Origin: a virus
Strand: one strand, 5' to 3'
DNA length: 55,861 nt
IMG/VR virus record: IMGVR_UViG_3300048088_000770
Location: 1-55,861 of that record
A program made the translations under genes and the position numbers. The notes under the pieces are model-generated. The model was not told the origin of the DNA and ran no database searches. It saw only the letters and a list, made by a program, of their open reading frames with translations. Every line of letters starts with the position of its first letter. Within the stretch, counting starts at the first letter, position 1. Shown here piece after piece: positions 13,714 through 20,005 of the stretch.

Positions 13714-14404
13714 CGACCCCGTACAGCACGGCTTTCGTCTCAATTCCGCGCTCAGCTTCATAGGCGATGCGGTCGGCAGCTTGACGCAAGGCCAGAACCG
13801 CTCGCTGGTCGGCACCGACCATCCCATCAAACCATTCGGCGAGACGAGCAACCTCTTTGCATTTAACGAGTTGCCATGCCCTATGGGCTTCAAAAGGATC
13901 TGAGAAGGTGCCTATATAGAATTCTTCTCCATTTACAAAACACTGGGCTCTGAGCGTGCTATTGCGCGAATTTCTACTTACGCCAATTGGCAGGCCATCA
14001 ACCTTCGTCCGTGAATAAACTGCGCTGTTTAGGCTCCTGGGAATAAAGCAGCACGTATCGCGGCCGTACCTCTTACTACTGCCAGACAAGATGTCTTTAT
14101 CAATACTCCACCGGATACCTTTCTCATCAAACAAGCCATATCCAGGCTGAACTACTGCCCAGCCTGCAAAATCCTGAAAGTCGGTAAACTCAATAAAAAC
14201 AGGCTCGTACGACTTGGTTTTATTGGTTCTCGGTCTGTCGTCTCGACATCTCGCGATGATTTTCCGCCAGATAATCCCAAGCGTTGAATGGCTTTGTATG
14301 GATACACCTCCGACGCGCTCTGTCCATGTCTGTAGCCACATCCCGGTACTTGCGTCGGCCTTATCCGGGGCATGGCAGATTTGTTGGGCTGCATGGTCGC
14401 TCAT
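13700..14404 (-). CDS. AP2-domain DNA-binding phage protein
   Basis: A 234-residue protein. The region from about 140 to 190 (GVSRNSRNSTLRAQCFVNGE, EFYIGTFSDPFEAHRAWQ) fits the AP2/ERF-type DNA-binding domain found in phage homing endonucleases. The N-terminal part (SIQSHSTLGIIWRKIIARCR, then FTDFQDFAGW) resembles HNH-associated modules, but I see no complete HNH catalytic set. It may be a mobile endonuclease relic kept as a DNA-binding protein. Confidence 0.6.
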   Translation of the reverse strand: MSDHAAQQICHAPDKADASTGMWLQTWTERVGGVSIQSHSTLGIIWRKIIARCRDDRPRTNKTKSYEPVFIEFTDFQDFAGWAVVQPGYGLFDEKGIRWSIDKDILSGSSKRYGRDTCCFIPRSLNSAVYSRTKVDGLPIGVSRNSRNSTLRAQCFVNGEEFYIGTFSDPFEAHRAWQLVKCKEVARLAEWFDGMVGADQRAVLALRQAADRIAYEAERGIETKAVLYGVGRDK

Positions 14405-14517
14405 TTCGTCACCGCCATAACAGGAAGGCTGCGAGGCTCGCCGTTCTCCTTGAACAGTCCGTACTGCAGCATGTAGACCAGAATGCCGAAGGATAGGAGC
14501 CAGAAGAGTGGTTTCAT
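14401..14517 (-). CDS. Small membrane protein
   Basis: A 38-residue frame (MKPLFWLLSFGILVYMLQYG, then a polar tail LFKENGEPRSL) with one N-terminal membrane helix. ATGA overlaps join it to both neighbours. It is a micropeptide of unknown role. Confidence 0.5.
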   Translation of the reverse strand: MKPLFWLLSFGILVYMLQYGLFKENGEPRSLPVMAVTK

Positions 14518-14651
14518 GATCTGCCTCCCCAATATTTGATCGGGATGAAGGTGTAGTTCATCTCGTCATGCTCAACGACACGCCAGTATTCGAGGTCGAT
14601 CCGGTTGAGCAGTTCTTTGAATGTGTAGTGGCGGGTGGCGTGGATTTTCAT
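14514..14651 (-). CDS. Hypothetical small phage protein
   Basis: A 45-residue frame (MKIHATRHYTFKELLNRIDL, ending YIPIKYWGGRS-like: FIPIKYWGGRS). It is coupled by ATGA overlaps at both ends, which supports translation. No motif is recognised. Confidence 0.5.
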   Translation of the reverse strand: MKIHATRHYTFKELLNRIDLEYWRVVEHDEMNYTFIPIKYWGGRS

Positions 14652-14797
14652 GTCTTCACCTCGTACGCCACAGTCCACTCACCGCACAGGCAAGCCCGTC
14701 GCGACCATGCGTGAACGTTTTCAATGCCGGCGTCGTAGGCAAGTGACAGTGCGCCGAGCCAAGATTTATGCGTGAAAGCAAGAGTCATGCTGTTCAT
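14648..14797 (-). CDS. Hypothetical small phage protein
   Basis: A 49-residue frame (MNSMTLAFTHKSWLGALSLA and onward) with two close cysteines (RACLCGEW). It begins 32 bases inside the upstream gene, a longer overlap than elsewhere in the operon, so a later start (Met4, 14788) is possible. Function unknown. Confidence 0.45.
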   Translation of the reverse strand: MNSMTLAFTHKSWLGALSLAYDAGIENVHAWSRRACLCGEWTVAYEVKT

Positions 14798-15002
14798 GGC
14801 GATTACCCTCGCGATTACGCACAGCAATCCGCCGGACGCGCTCGCAGTAGTGTTTGAATTCGTCTGAGTTGATGACGTGAACCGAGAAATAACTGACGAT
14901 CATCGTCTCGGCCTTGGCTTCGGCGATTTCGCCTTGCCCTGGAAGTAGCATCGTTCGGATGGCCGACTCGATAGCCTGAATGGCGATGGCGTGGTTGTTC
15001 AC
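14766..15002 (-). CDS. Hypothetical small phage protein
   Basis: A 78-residue protein starting at GTG (MNNHAIAIQAIESAIRTMLL) that overlaps the upstream stop as GTGA. It is helical at the N-terminus, with DEFKHYCERVRRIAVRNREG toward the end. Function unknown. Confidence 0.55.
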   Translation of the reverse strand: MNNHAIAIQAIESAIRTMLLPGQGEIAEAKAETMIVSYFSVHVINSDEFKHYCERVRRIAVRNREGNRHEQHDSCFHA

Positions 15003-15436
15003 AATTCACCGTCCTCTGACTGAGCAATCAGCGCATGGTCTGCGAGTGGCTGTAGCAGCTTCTCAGCGATTTCGCCGAGCATGCCGAGCGAGTGGTCGCT
15101 GTTGCCGAGCAGCTCATCAGCAGACACCTTGTCGGCGCATCCGCGCTTGGTTTCGATCAGCATGTAGCCGAGCGATGGAGTTGAAACTTGCAAGTCGGCG
15201 AGACGGCCGTTCACATGTTCATCAACCGCCAGTGCGAAGTCGCGGAAGCGCACGCCTTGCTGCGGGTTCATACGGCGCTGAAACATGACGTCGCAGCCGC
15301 GGATCAACCGCTCAGCCGCGTCATACAGCCACTCAGCCCGCGCCAACTCTTCCGGCGTCTCACTGACTGGAGGCGCGAGGCGATTGTCGTAGTCGCGCTG
15401 GGCGCCTTCGAGCATTGCGTTGAATCTTGCGTTCAT
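14999..15436 (-). CDS. Hypothetical phage protein
   Basis: A 145-residue protein with a good GGAGG site before ATG (MNARFNAMLEGAQRDYDNRL). It has mixed helical composition with an acidic C-terminus (LIAQSEDGEL). No signal peptide or recognised domain. It is an accessory gene of the leftward operon. Confidence 0.6.
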   Translation of the reverse strand: MNARFNAMLEGAQRDYDNRLAPPVSETPEELARAEWLYDAAERLIRGCDVMFQRRMNPQQGVRFRDFALAVDEHVNGRLADLQVSTPSLGYMLIETKRGCADKVSADELLGNSDHSLGMLGEIAEKLLQPLADHALIAQSEDGEL

Positions 15437-15459
15437 GATCGCCTCCAGTAGTGGCGGGG

Positions 15460-15609
15460 TTATTCAGGTGTGCGCTTTTCTTGCTTGGCCTTGACGGCGC
15501 AGTCGGCGTGTTGAGTTCGCCAGCCGCCTGAATACCGCTCAAAGTGGCCTTGGCCGACCTCTACACGCTGATTGCAGCGGTAGCAGGTGCCGGGATGCTT
15601 GTTTCTCAT
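15460..15609 (-). CDS. Small zinc-ribbon-like protein
   Basis: A 49-residue frame (MRNKHPGTCYRCNQRVEVGQ, then HADCAVKAKQEKR). The CYRC pair and a later H-x-x-C (HADC) suggest a single zinc site. ATGA-coupled to the gene upstream. Function unknown. Confidence 0.55.
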   Translation of the reverse strand: MRNKHPGTCYRCNQRVEVGQGHFERYSGGWRTQHADCAVKAKQEKRTPE

Positions 15610-15734
15610 GCGATATACCCGCCAGGCATAGTGACAACGACACGCTTTGCAACCGGGTCGTGCATCCGACCCTTGGCGCAGTCGTGGACGTCGGGGCGGG
15701 GCTTGCGGGGCAGGGGTGGGGTTGTGCGCTTCAT
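15606..15734 (-). CDS. Small proline-rich basic protein
   Basis: A 42-residue frame (MKRTTPPLPRKPRPDVHDCA, ending VVVTMPGGYIA). It is coupled by ATGA overlaps on both sides. The composition, basic and proline-rich, gives no functional hint. Confidence 0.45.
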   Translation of the reverse strand: MKRTTPPLPRKPRPDVHDCAKGRMHDPVAKRVVVTMPGGYIA

Positions 15735-16072
15735 GACTTCGACTCCGCGCTCATAGCTGCGTCGACCAGATCGTTAAACCGGTCATTATGGAAATAGAGG
15801 CAATCGCCACCGTCCGTGACTGATGCATCCTGTATCTTCTTGAAGCGGTAAGGCGTTGTTTTTTGTAGCCACCCATAACGATCAAACTCTTGTCGGAGTT
15901 CTTCGTTTTCGGCGATCAGTGCCAGCACTGCGGCTGGGCTGGCGGCGTCGCTGAACGCTGTTTCAGCCTGATGCCATGCCTCCGCGCACTCATCTCCGCC
16001 GTGCAGGCAAAGATCCACATAGGTGTCCTCAGCAGCATTCGCTATGCGCTTCAGTTTGCTGTAGTCGGTCAT
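15731..16072 (-). CDS. Ead/Ea22-like phage protein
   Basis: A 113-residue protein starting MTDYSKLKRIANAAEDTYVD behind GGAGGT; a GTG one codon earlier is less likely. The phrase VLALIAENEELRQEFDRYGW, followed by an acidic segment with CLYFHNDRFNDLVDAAM, is typical of Ead/Ea22-like accessory proteins. It is the first gene after the terminator that separates the remote DGR target from the rest of the operon. Confidence 0.6.
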   Translation of the reverse strand: MTDYSKLKRIANAAEDTYVDLCLHGGDECAEAWHQAETAFSDAASPAAVLALIAENEELRQEFDRYGWLQKTTPYRFKKIQDASVTDGGDCLYFHNDRFNDLVDAAMSAESKS

Positions 16073-16087
16073 CACTCACCTCCAGCC

Positions 16088-16121
16088 GCAAAATAAAAAG
16101 CCCGATCACTGACCGGGCTTT
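16088..16121 (-). terminator. Rho-independent terminator, leftward
   Basis: Stem AAAGCCCG / CGGGCTTT with a nine-base loop, followed on the minus strand by TTTTTATTTT. It would stop transcripts that come from target 3, so the rest of the leftward operon must be reached by read-through, antitermination or another promoter. Confidence 0.8.
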
Positions 16122-16539
16122 ATTCCTGAAGTAGGCCTCCCTACGTCAGTGGATATTTGCCTCCTGCTGGAGGGCTTGGCTGTCTGTTACATGGCTACAA
16201 ATCCTCCGCGTGGCCGTACAGGTTCGTGCGCCGTCCAATCGGGCGCTTGCAGCTGTACCTGCATGGGGGTGTGATCTGCGCGGAAGGCAAGCCCCGCTTT
16301 GCGCCTCTGAGTGCGCCCCCTCAAGCCACGCTCCGGTGATTTCTCACTGCCTGGTCGTGGTCTCGCGTTCCTCCCGAGGTTGCGAACCCTCGCTTTTCGG
16401 CTAGCTTCCAGCGCCTTAATGTCTGCTGGCGGTTCAGATCACACTCCGATGCACCCTCTCTAAACGAGTTTTCCTAGAGAGATATCGGGCCGATTTACGT
16501 CAGGCGGACGCGCGACGAAGATCAAAAGCAATAAATGAA
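16122..16539 (-). other. Unexplained gene-free stretch downstream of target 3
   Basis: About 420 bases between the target 3 stop and the terminator, with no convincing reading frame on either strand. A 25-codon frame (MQVQLQAPDWTAHEPVRPRG...) lacks a ribosome site. A 7-base stem CTCTCTA / TAGAGAG lies about 75-100 bases past VR3. GC-rich complementary runs near 16250-16420 suggest RNA structure. In a genome this dense such a gap ending in a strong terminator may hold a small RNA or a long 3' untranslated region. Confidence 0.45.
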
Positions 16540-17019
16540 TTACTGAATAGGCAATCTGCGGACCGGGCGCGCGACGCGCTCGAGGACCTTGCCGGCGTTG
16601 ACGAGCCAGCCATCTCCAAAGTCCATGAGGTAGGCGTTGGTGGCGGAGAACTGCGAACTCGACCAAACCCAGCCAGCCAGCCTACCGTTGAGGTTCAGCC
16701 ATATCTCGTAAAGCTCGGCAGCGGCGGGAAGGTAGAAGTCGGCATGACCTTCTGCCTTGTGCTCGTAGGCGGCAACTGCTGCTGGGTATTCACCATCGGA
16801 ATCAACCAATGCGGCGGTGTTGGCCATCCCATCGATCAGGCTGCTGGCTGGCGATAGGTCGCCGTACGGACCCCACTCGAAACTGCCCAACTCATCACCA
16901 AGGATCAGGTGGTAACTCGACTCTGTGCCGCGTGCAGGCATTACGCCTGCGTAAATTCCGCCTTGGCCTGGCCAAACCTCACCAATGGCAGGTGGCTGAA
17001 TACTCTGTGCTGTGTTCAT
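16540..17019 (-). CDS. DGR target protein 3 (remote, DUF1566-like)
   Basis: A 159-residue protein starting MNTAQSIQPPAIGEVWPGQG behind AGGAA. It has a full DUF1566/Lcl-type domain: IGEVWPGQGGIYAG, FEWGPYGDLSPASSLIDGMA, GEYPAAVAAYEHKAEGHADF and LPAAAELYEIW. Then come WSSSQFSA, the variable repeat and ERVARPVRRLPIQ. It lacks a signal peptide. It is the first gene after the leftward repressed promoter, 5.7 kb from the DGR core, and shares the core EVWPG..GG and EGH.DF landmarks with target 1. Confidence 0.9.
   Translation of the reverse strand: MNTAQSIQPPAIGEVWPGQGGIYAGVMPARGTESSYHLILGDELGSFEWGPYGDLSPASSLIDGMANTAALVDSDGEYPAAVAAYEHKAEGHADFYLPAAAELYEIWLNLNGRLAGWVWSSSQFSATNAYLMDFGDGWLVNAGKVLERVARPVRRLPIQ
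16556..16656 (-). repeat. DGR variable repeat 3 (VR3)
   Basis: A 101-base copy of the template at the 3' end of target 3. I count 13 substitutions, all at template adenines. The variable codons read T,N,L,D,G,D,V,N,A,G,V,L. Identity to the template extends three bases further at the 3' side (AATC TGCGG on the plus strand) than in VR2. Confidence 0.95.
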
Positions 17020-17330
17020 GTTGATTTCCTGTCGGGTTGTTTTGGCTTTCGAATGCCCCCCAGGGTTTGAGAGGCATTTGTAAAGCCAGATGGCGGTCCG
17101 GAAACAGCCAGATGCCATCTGTATTTAGCCGGCCACTCGCTACTGGCGCAGTCACAGGCTTGATTCTCAAATTGTTTTTCCAGCCGCGACCCTGTCCGCC
17201 AGAAAACTGCTTTCGGTGCTTTACGCTGCACACCCGGGTCAGTTGCCAACCCTCTGAACCGTTGAGGCCGGTTCATCGCTGCCTTGTTGCGGCGGGTCTT
17301 GTCAGGCCCTGGCCGGTGTTTCGTTCGGCT
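17020..17330 (-). other. Long leader between leftward promoter and target 3
   Basis: About 310 bases of expected 5' untranslated RNA. Two overlapping frames cross it (85 codons from 17276 and 84 codons from 17233), neither with a strong ribosome site. Inverted segments such as AGATGGCATCTGGCTG and CGCCATCTGGC could fold. It may carry an antitermination (nut-like) site, a small gene or a regulatory RNA. I cannot choose among these. Confidence 0.45.
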
Positions 17331-17337
17331 TGGAGTG

Positions 17338-17379
17338 AATATAAGCCTGCTTATCTGTTCGGTCAATAAGATTGCTTAT
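17338..17379 (-). promoter_or_regulatory. Leftward early promoter (PL) with two operators
   Basis: On the minus strand a near-consensus sigma-70 promoter is visible: TTGACC (17361-17366), a 17-base spacer and TATATT (17338-17343). Operator ATAAGCCTGCTTAT (17341-17354) covers the -10 and spacer. A second, ATAAGATTGCTTAT (17366-17379), touches the -35. The first is identical, as a palindrome, to one in the right region. Binding by the neighbouring CI would shut the promoter. Confidence 0.88.
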
Positions 17380-17395
17380 ATTTTTTTGAGGGGAC

Positions 17396-17421
17396 GAAAA
17401 AAATCCCGCAGTTGGCGGGAT
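17396..17421 (-). terminator. Terminator of the repressor gene
   Basis: Minus-strand stem ATCCCGC / GCGGGAT followed by a run of seven T (17397-17403 region). It ends the CI transcript just before the leftward promoter, insulating the two. Confidence 0.8.
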
Positions 17422-17438
17422 CTATAGAAGGGGAAGCT

Positions 17439-18167
17439 TTATTTCCTGCGCGGCGAACGCCTTACAGTTGACCACCAGAAGACTCGGCCAAGCATTCTGA
17501 CGTCCTCTGCGAATTGCTCGGCAGTCATTATCTCGTCTGGGAAATCTTCAGAATTCTCGCTGCGGATACGTACAGCTCCACCAGGAAGGCGATGCAGGTA
17601 TTTCACACGAAGCATTCCAAGCTGGTTGAAGGCATAGATTTCGCCATCAATAATCGAGGTATCGTCGAGGTCGAAGCCGATAGCAGCACCATCAAGAATA
17701 AGGCGCTCCATGCTGCGACCTTTTATCCGAGCGCATGCGGCGCTTTTTGCGTCGACGCCCGCAGCTTTTAATGTAGCCCCGCTGAATCTGAGTTTTCTAT
17801 CTGCAATTTCAACGACTTCAGACATACCTTGTCCACCCGCGAACTCGACCTCAGCAAAGTACGGTATTTCATACTCGTCGTCACCCAGGGATTCGCCGTC
17901 TTCCCATGCATCAATATCGCCCAGAAGTTCGGCATTAGCCTCGATGTGCTTCAGTCGTCCTTTCATCTCCCCAATGCCATCAGAAAGCCAGATGGCACTG
18001 ACAGAGCATGCATGGGCGATCTTCGCGATATGGGCGCTTTGTAAGTTCTTCCCGGTTTCGAGCTGGGAGATGACCGGCTGCTCAACACCGACAAGCTCCG
18101 CGAGCTTCTTCTGCGTCAGGCGGGCGGTTTGGCGAGCCATTTTGATGCGGTTGGCAAGAGTATTCAT
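17439..18167 (-). CDS. cI: CI-type prophage repressor, S24 family
   Basis: A 242-residue repressor. The N-terminal HTH (LTQKKLAELVGVEQPVISQL, 17-36) binds operators. The C-terminal LexA/S24 peptidase domain has Ser152 in GRSMERL and Lys189 in RVKYLH. An Ala-Gly pair at 110-111 (EVEFAGGQG) is the likely self-cleavage site, so the prophage should be induced by DNA damage through RecA. The start at 18167 gives the usual MNTLANRIKMARQ opening. It is transcribed leftward from the promoter inside the right operator region. Confidence 0.95.
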   Translation of the reverse strand: MNTLANRIKMARQTARLTQKKLAELVGVEQPVISQLETGKNLQSAHIAKIAHACSVSAIWLSDGIGEMKGRLKHIEANAELLGDIDAWEDGESLGDDEYEIPYFAEVEFAGGQGMSEVVEIADRKLRFSGATLKAAGVDAKSAACARIKGRSMERLILDGAAIGFDLDDTSIIDGEIYAFNQLGMLRVKYLHRLPGGAVRIRSENSEDFPDEIMTAEQFAEDVRMLGRVFWWSTVRRSPRRK

Positions 18168-18176
18168 CTTCACAAC

Positions 18177-18240
18177 GTTATAAGCCCTCTTATCTTCTTG
18201 CAAATAAGCCTCCGCATCCCTAGGATATAAGCAGGCTTAT
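18177..18240. promoter_or_regulatory. Right operator region with PR and PRM
   Basis: Three evenly spaced operators: ATAAGCCCTCTTAT (18180-18193), ATAAGCCTCCGCAT (18204-18217, one good half) and ATAAGCAGGCTTAT (18227-18240), with centres 23-24 bases apart, as in lambda OR. A palindromic TTGCAA (18199-18204) can serve as -35 both ways: rightward with TAGGAT (18221-18226, spacer 16) and leftward with TATAAC (18177-18182, spacer 16). This gives PR for cro and PRM for cI. Confidence 0.82.
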
Positions 18241-18255
18241 CAGGAGGGCTCTCGA

Positions 18256-18465
18256 ATGACCCCCATTGAACGACTTGTCGACTACTTCGGCAGCCAAACC
18301 AAAACAGCAGCAGCGCTCGGTGTATCCCAAGCCTCGGTTTCGTACTGGGCCACTGGTTTGACTCGCATGAGCGCGGCAAAGGCGTTTCTCGCCGAAGAGC
18401 TGACCGGAGGCGTGATCACTGCACGAGAGCTTTGTTCATCCACCAGCCAATCAACAGCCGCTTAA
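18256..18465 (+). CDS. cro: Cro-like repressor
   Basis: A 69-residue HTH protein (MTPIERLVDYFGSQTKTAAA, then LGVSQASVSYWATG) of the Cro/YdaS type. It has a strong AGGAGG site and sits divergently from cI, directly after the operator region. It should compete with CI at the operators and favour lytic growth. Confidence 0.88.
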   Translation: MTPIERLVDYFGSQTKTAAALGVSQASVSYWATGLTRMSAAKAFLAEELTGGVITARELCSSTSQSTAA

Positions 18466-18493
18466 CCATTTCGAAGCAAGGAGTATTACCCCT

Positions 18494-18682
18494 ATGTACG
18501 AAGACCCTAAACACCTGAACCACAACGAAACAAAGGTTCGCCTGAGTGACGAGTACGACGAGTACCTGCGCTCGCTGGCGAAGATCCACGGGACGCAGAA
18601 GGCCGTATTGGCGCGGGAAATCCTGAAGGCTGCGATTCAGCAGATGAGGGACGAGCTTACCCGCACCCAAGACGTGGCCTGA
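18494..18682 (+). CDS. Small ribbon-helix-helix-like protein
   Basis: A 62-residue protein (MYEDPKHLNHNETKVRLSDE). The pattern ETKVRLSDEYDEYLRSLAKI, then AVLAREILKAAIQQM is that of a ribbon-helix-helix (Arc/CopG-like) DNA-binding protein. It occupies the position of cII-like regulators in lambdoid phages, so it may be a regulator of the lysis-lysogeny choice. This is inference. Confidence 0.65.
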   Translation: MYEDPKHLNHNETKVRLSDEYDEYLRSLAKIHGTQKAVLAREILKAAIQQMRDELTRTQDVA

Positions 18683-18701
18683 AGGCCCTTATGGAGGCTT
18701 T

Positions 18702-18947
18702 ATGCCTGAGAACCACGACGACCTGTCACTTCGACAGATCGCGGATGAAGAGGATATCGAGCTGCTGAGGCAAGAGGCCAAAACACTCGGGATTACGCCA
18801 GAGCAACTGGCCAAGGAAATGATTGAGAAGCACATCGTCGCAAGAACAAGACCGAAGACGATGCCAGGGACGATTCAGCCATTTCGCAAACCGTATTCAC
18901 CAGCGAAAGCAAAGCCTGATGAGGGCCTGAAAAGTGAAGACACCTAA
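18702..18947 (+). CDS. Hypothetical phage protein
   Basis: An 81-residue protein (MPENHDDLSLRQIADEEDIE) with an acidic helical N-terminus (LLRQEAKTLGITPEQLAKEM) and a basic proline-containing tail. The helical part resembles a ribbon-helix-helix second half, like its neighbour. Ribosome site GGAGG. Function unknown. Confidence 0.55.
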   Translation: MPENHDDLSLRQIADEEDIELLRQEAKTLGITPEQLAKEMIEKHIVARTRPKTMPGTIQPFRKPYSPAKAKPDEGLKSEDT

Positions 18948-18959
18948 ATCGCAGACACA

Positions 18960-18988
18960 AAAAACCCGCCTGGCCGGGCGGGTCTTTA
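18960..18988 (+). terminator. Terminator or attenuator in the rightward early operon
   Basis: Stem ACCCGCC / GGCGGGT with a short loop, followed by CTTTAAC. The T-run is weak, so it may act as an early attenuator before the replication genes, in the place of lambda tR1. Confidence 0.6.
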
Positions 18989-19022
18989 ACACAACGCATT
19001 GCACAACGTTCTGGAGCGAATA

Positions 19023-19214
19023 ATGACCAATCTCGATACCAGCGTCAACCCCCCGGTATTTACATCGCACGCCGTTAGCTTTCACCAGCACGCCGCCATG
19101 TATGCCGCCCGCATGATCCGCTTCCAATACACCAACGACTCCAAGACCAAGTTCCGCCGCGAATGTCTCCAGCATCTGAAGGCTTCCCTGTCGCACGAAG
19201 GGGAATCGGCATGA
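19023..19214 (+). CDS. Hypothetical small phage protein
   Basis: A 63-residue protein (MTNLDTSVNPPVFTSHAVSF), polar, with a basic middle (DSKTKFRRECLQHLKASL). GGAGCG precedes the ATG and the stop overlaps the next start as ATGA. It is placed just ahead of the replication genes. Function unknown. Confidence 0.6.
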   Translation: MTNLDTSVNPPVFTSHAVSFHQHAAMYAARMIRFQYTNDSKTKFRRECLQHLKASLSHEGESA

Positions 19215-20005
19215 GCAACGTCATCCAACTGAAATCGGCCGGGGGCTTTACCCGGATGGACAACGAGCTGTATGAGGCCCTGATCGGGGCTGACCTGTCT
19301 GGCCGCGAGTTGCGTGTCGCGCTGGCGATTCATCGTCAGACTGCCGGATACAACCTTGAGAGTGCGCGCATTGCCGCCTCCTACATTGCCCAGATGTCCG
19401 GCATTCATCGCGAAGACGTATCGCGGGCCATCTGTGAGCTTATCCGCCAGCGCGTCGTATATCGCACTGGAGGAAGCCGTAGCCCAATCGGTTTTGCACC
19501 GATCAATGAGTGGGCAATCGACAGGAAAAACACCCATCAGAGCAAGCCAAAAGAAGTGCCACAGTGTGGCGTTTCCACCACGTCCAGTGTGGCATTCTTA
19601 CCACACAATAAAGAAAGAAACACAAATACTACTCCTAACGGAGTAGTCATCGACGCCGAGCGTCAACCTGAGCAAGCTGAAAAAGTTTCCCGGCAAACAC
19701 CGGCAGTTGAAGCGTGCCCGTATCAGGCCATTGTCAACCTGTACCACCAAGCACTCCCTGAGCTGCCATCGGTCACCATCTTGACCGACGGACGCAAGCG
19801 CTCGATGCAAGCTCGTTGGCGTGAAAGCTCGGTGCATCGTGATCTTGGCTTCTGGGCTGACTACTTCTTCCAAGTGAAAACTTCCGATTTCCTGATGGGC
19901 CGTGTCCCAGGCCGCAATGGCGGCAAACCATTCCGCGCGCATTTCGACTGGCTGATTGCCCCGAGCAACTTCGTGAAGGTTGTGGAGGGCAATTACAATG
20001 CGTGA
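19211..20005 (+). CDS. Phage replication initiation protein, O-like
   Basis: A 264-residue protein. The first ~100 residues match the lambda O N-terminal winged-helix domain (GFTRMDNELYEALIGADLSG, then IHREDVSRAICELIRQRVVY). A polar linker (about 105-155) leads to a C-terminal DnaT/O-like partner domain (WADYFFQVKTSDFLMGRVPG, HFDWLIAPSNFVKVVEGNY). It should bind the phage origin and load the adjacent DnaB-type helicase. A repeated CGTCCAGTGTGGC-like stretch near 19570-19600 may belong to the origin. It overlaps the helicase gene by eight bases. Confidence 0.86.
   Translation: MSNVIQLKSAGGFTRMDNELYEALIGADLSGRELRVALAIHRQTAGYNLESARIAASYIAQMSGIHREDVSRAICELIRQRVVYRTGGSRSPIGFAPINEWAIDRKNTHQSKPKEVPQCGVSTTSSVAFLPHNKERNTNTTPNGVVIDAERQPEQAEKVSRQTPAVEACPYQAIVNLYHQALPELPSVTILTDGRKRSMQARWRESSVHRDLGFWADYFFQVKTSDFLMGRVPGRNGGKPFRAHFDWLIAPSNFVKVVEGNYNA

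Noticed and set aside
16979-17366. Two leader frames (84 and up to 116 codons) before target 3 as genes
   Set aside because: They overlap each other, have weak ribosome sites and no recognised domain. I kept the region as an unexplained leader.
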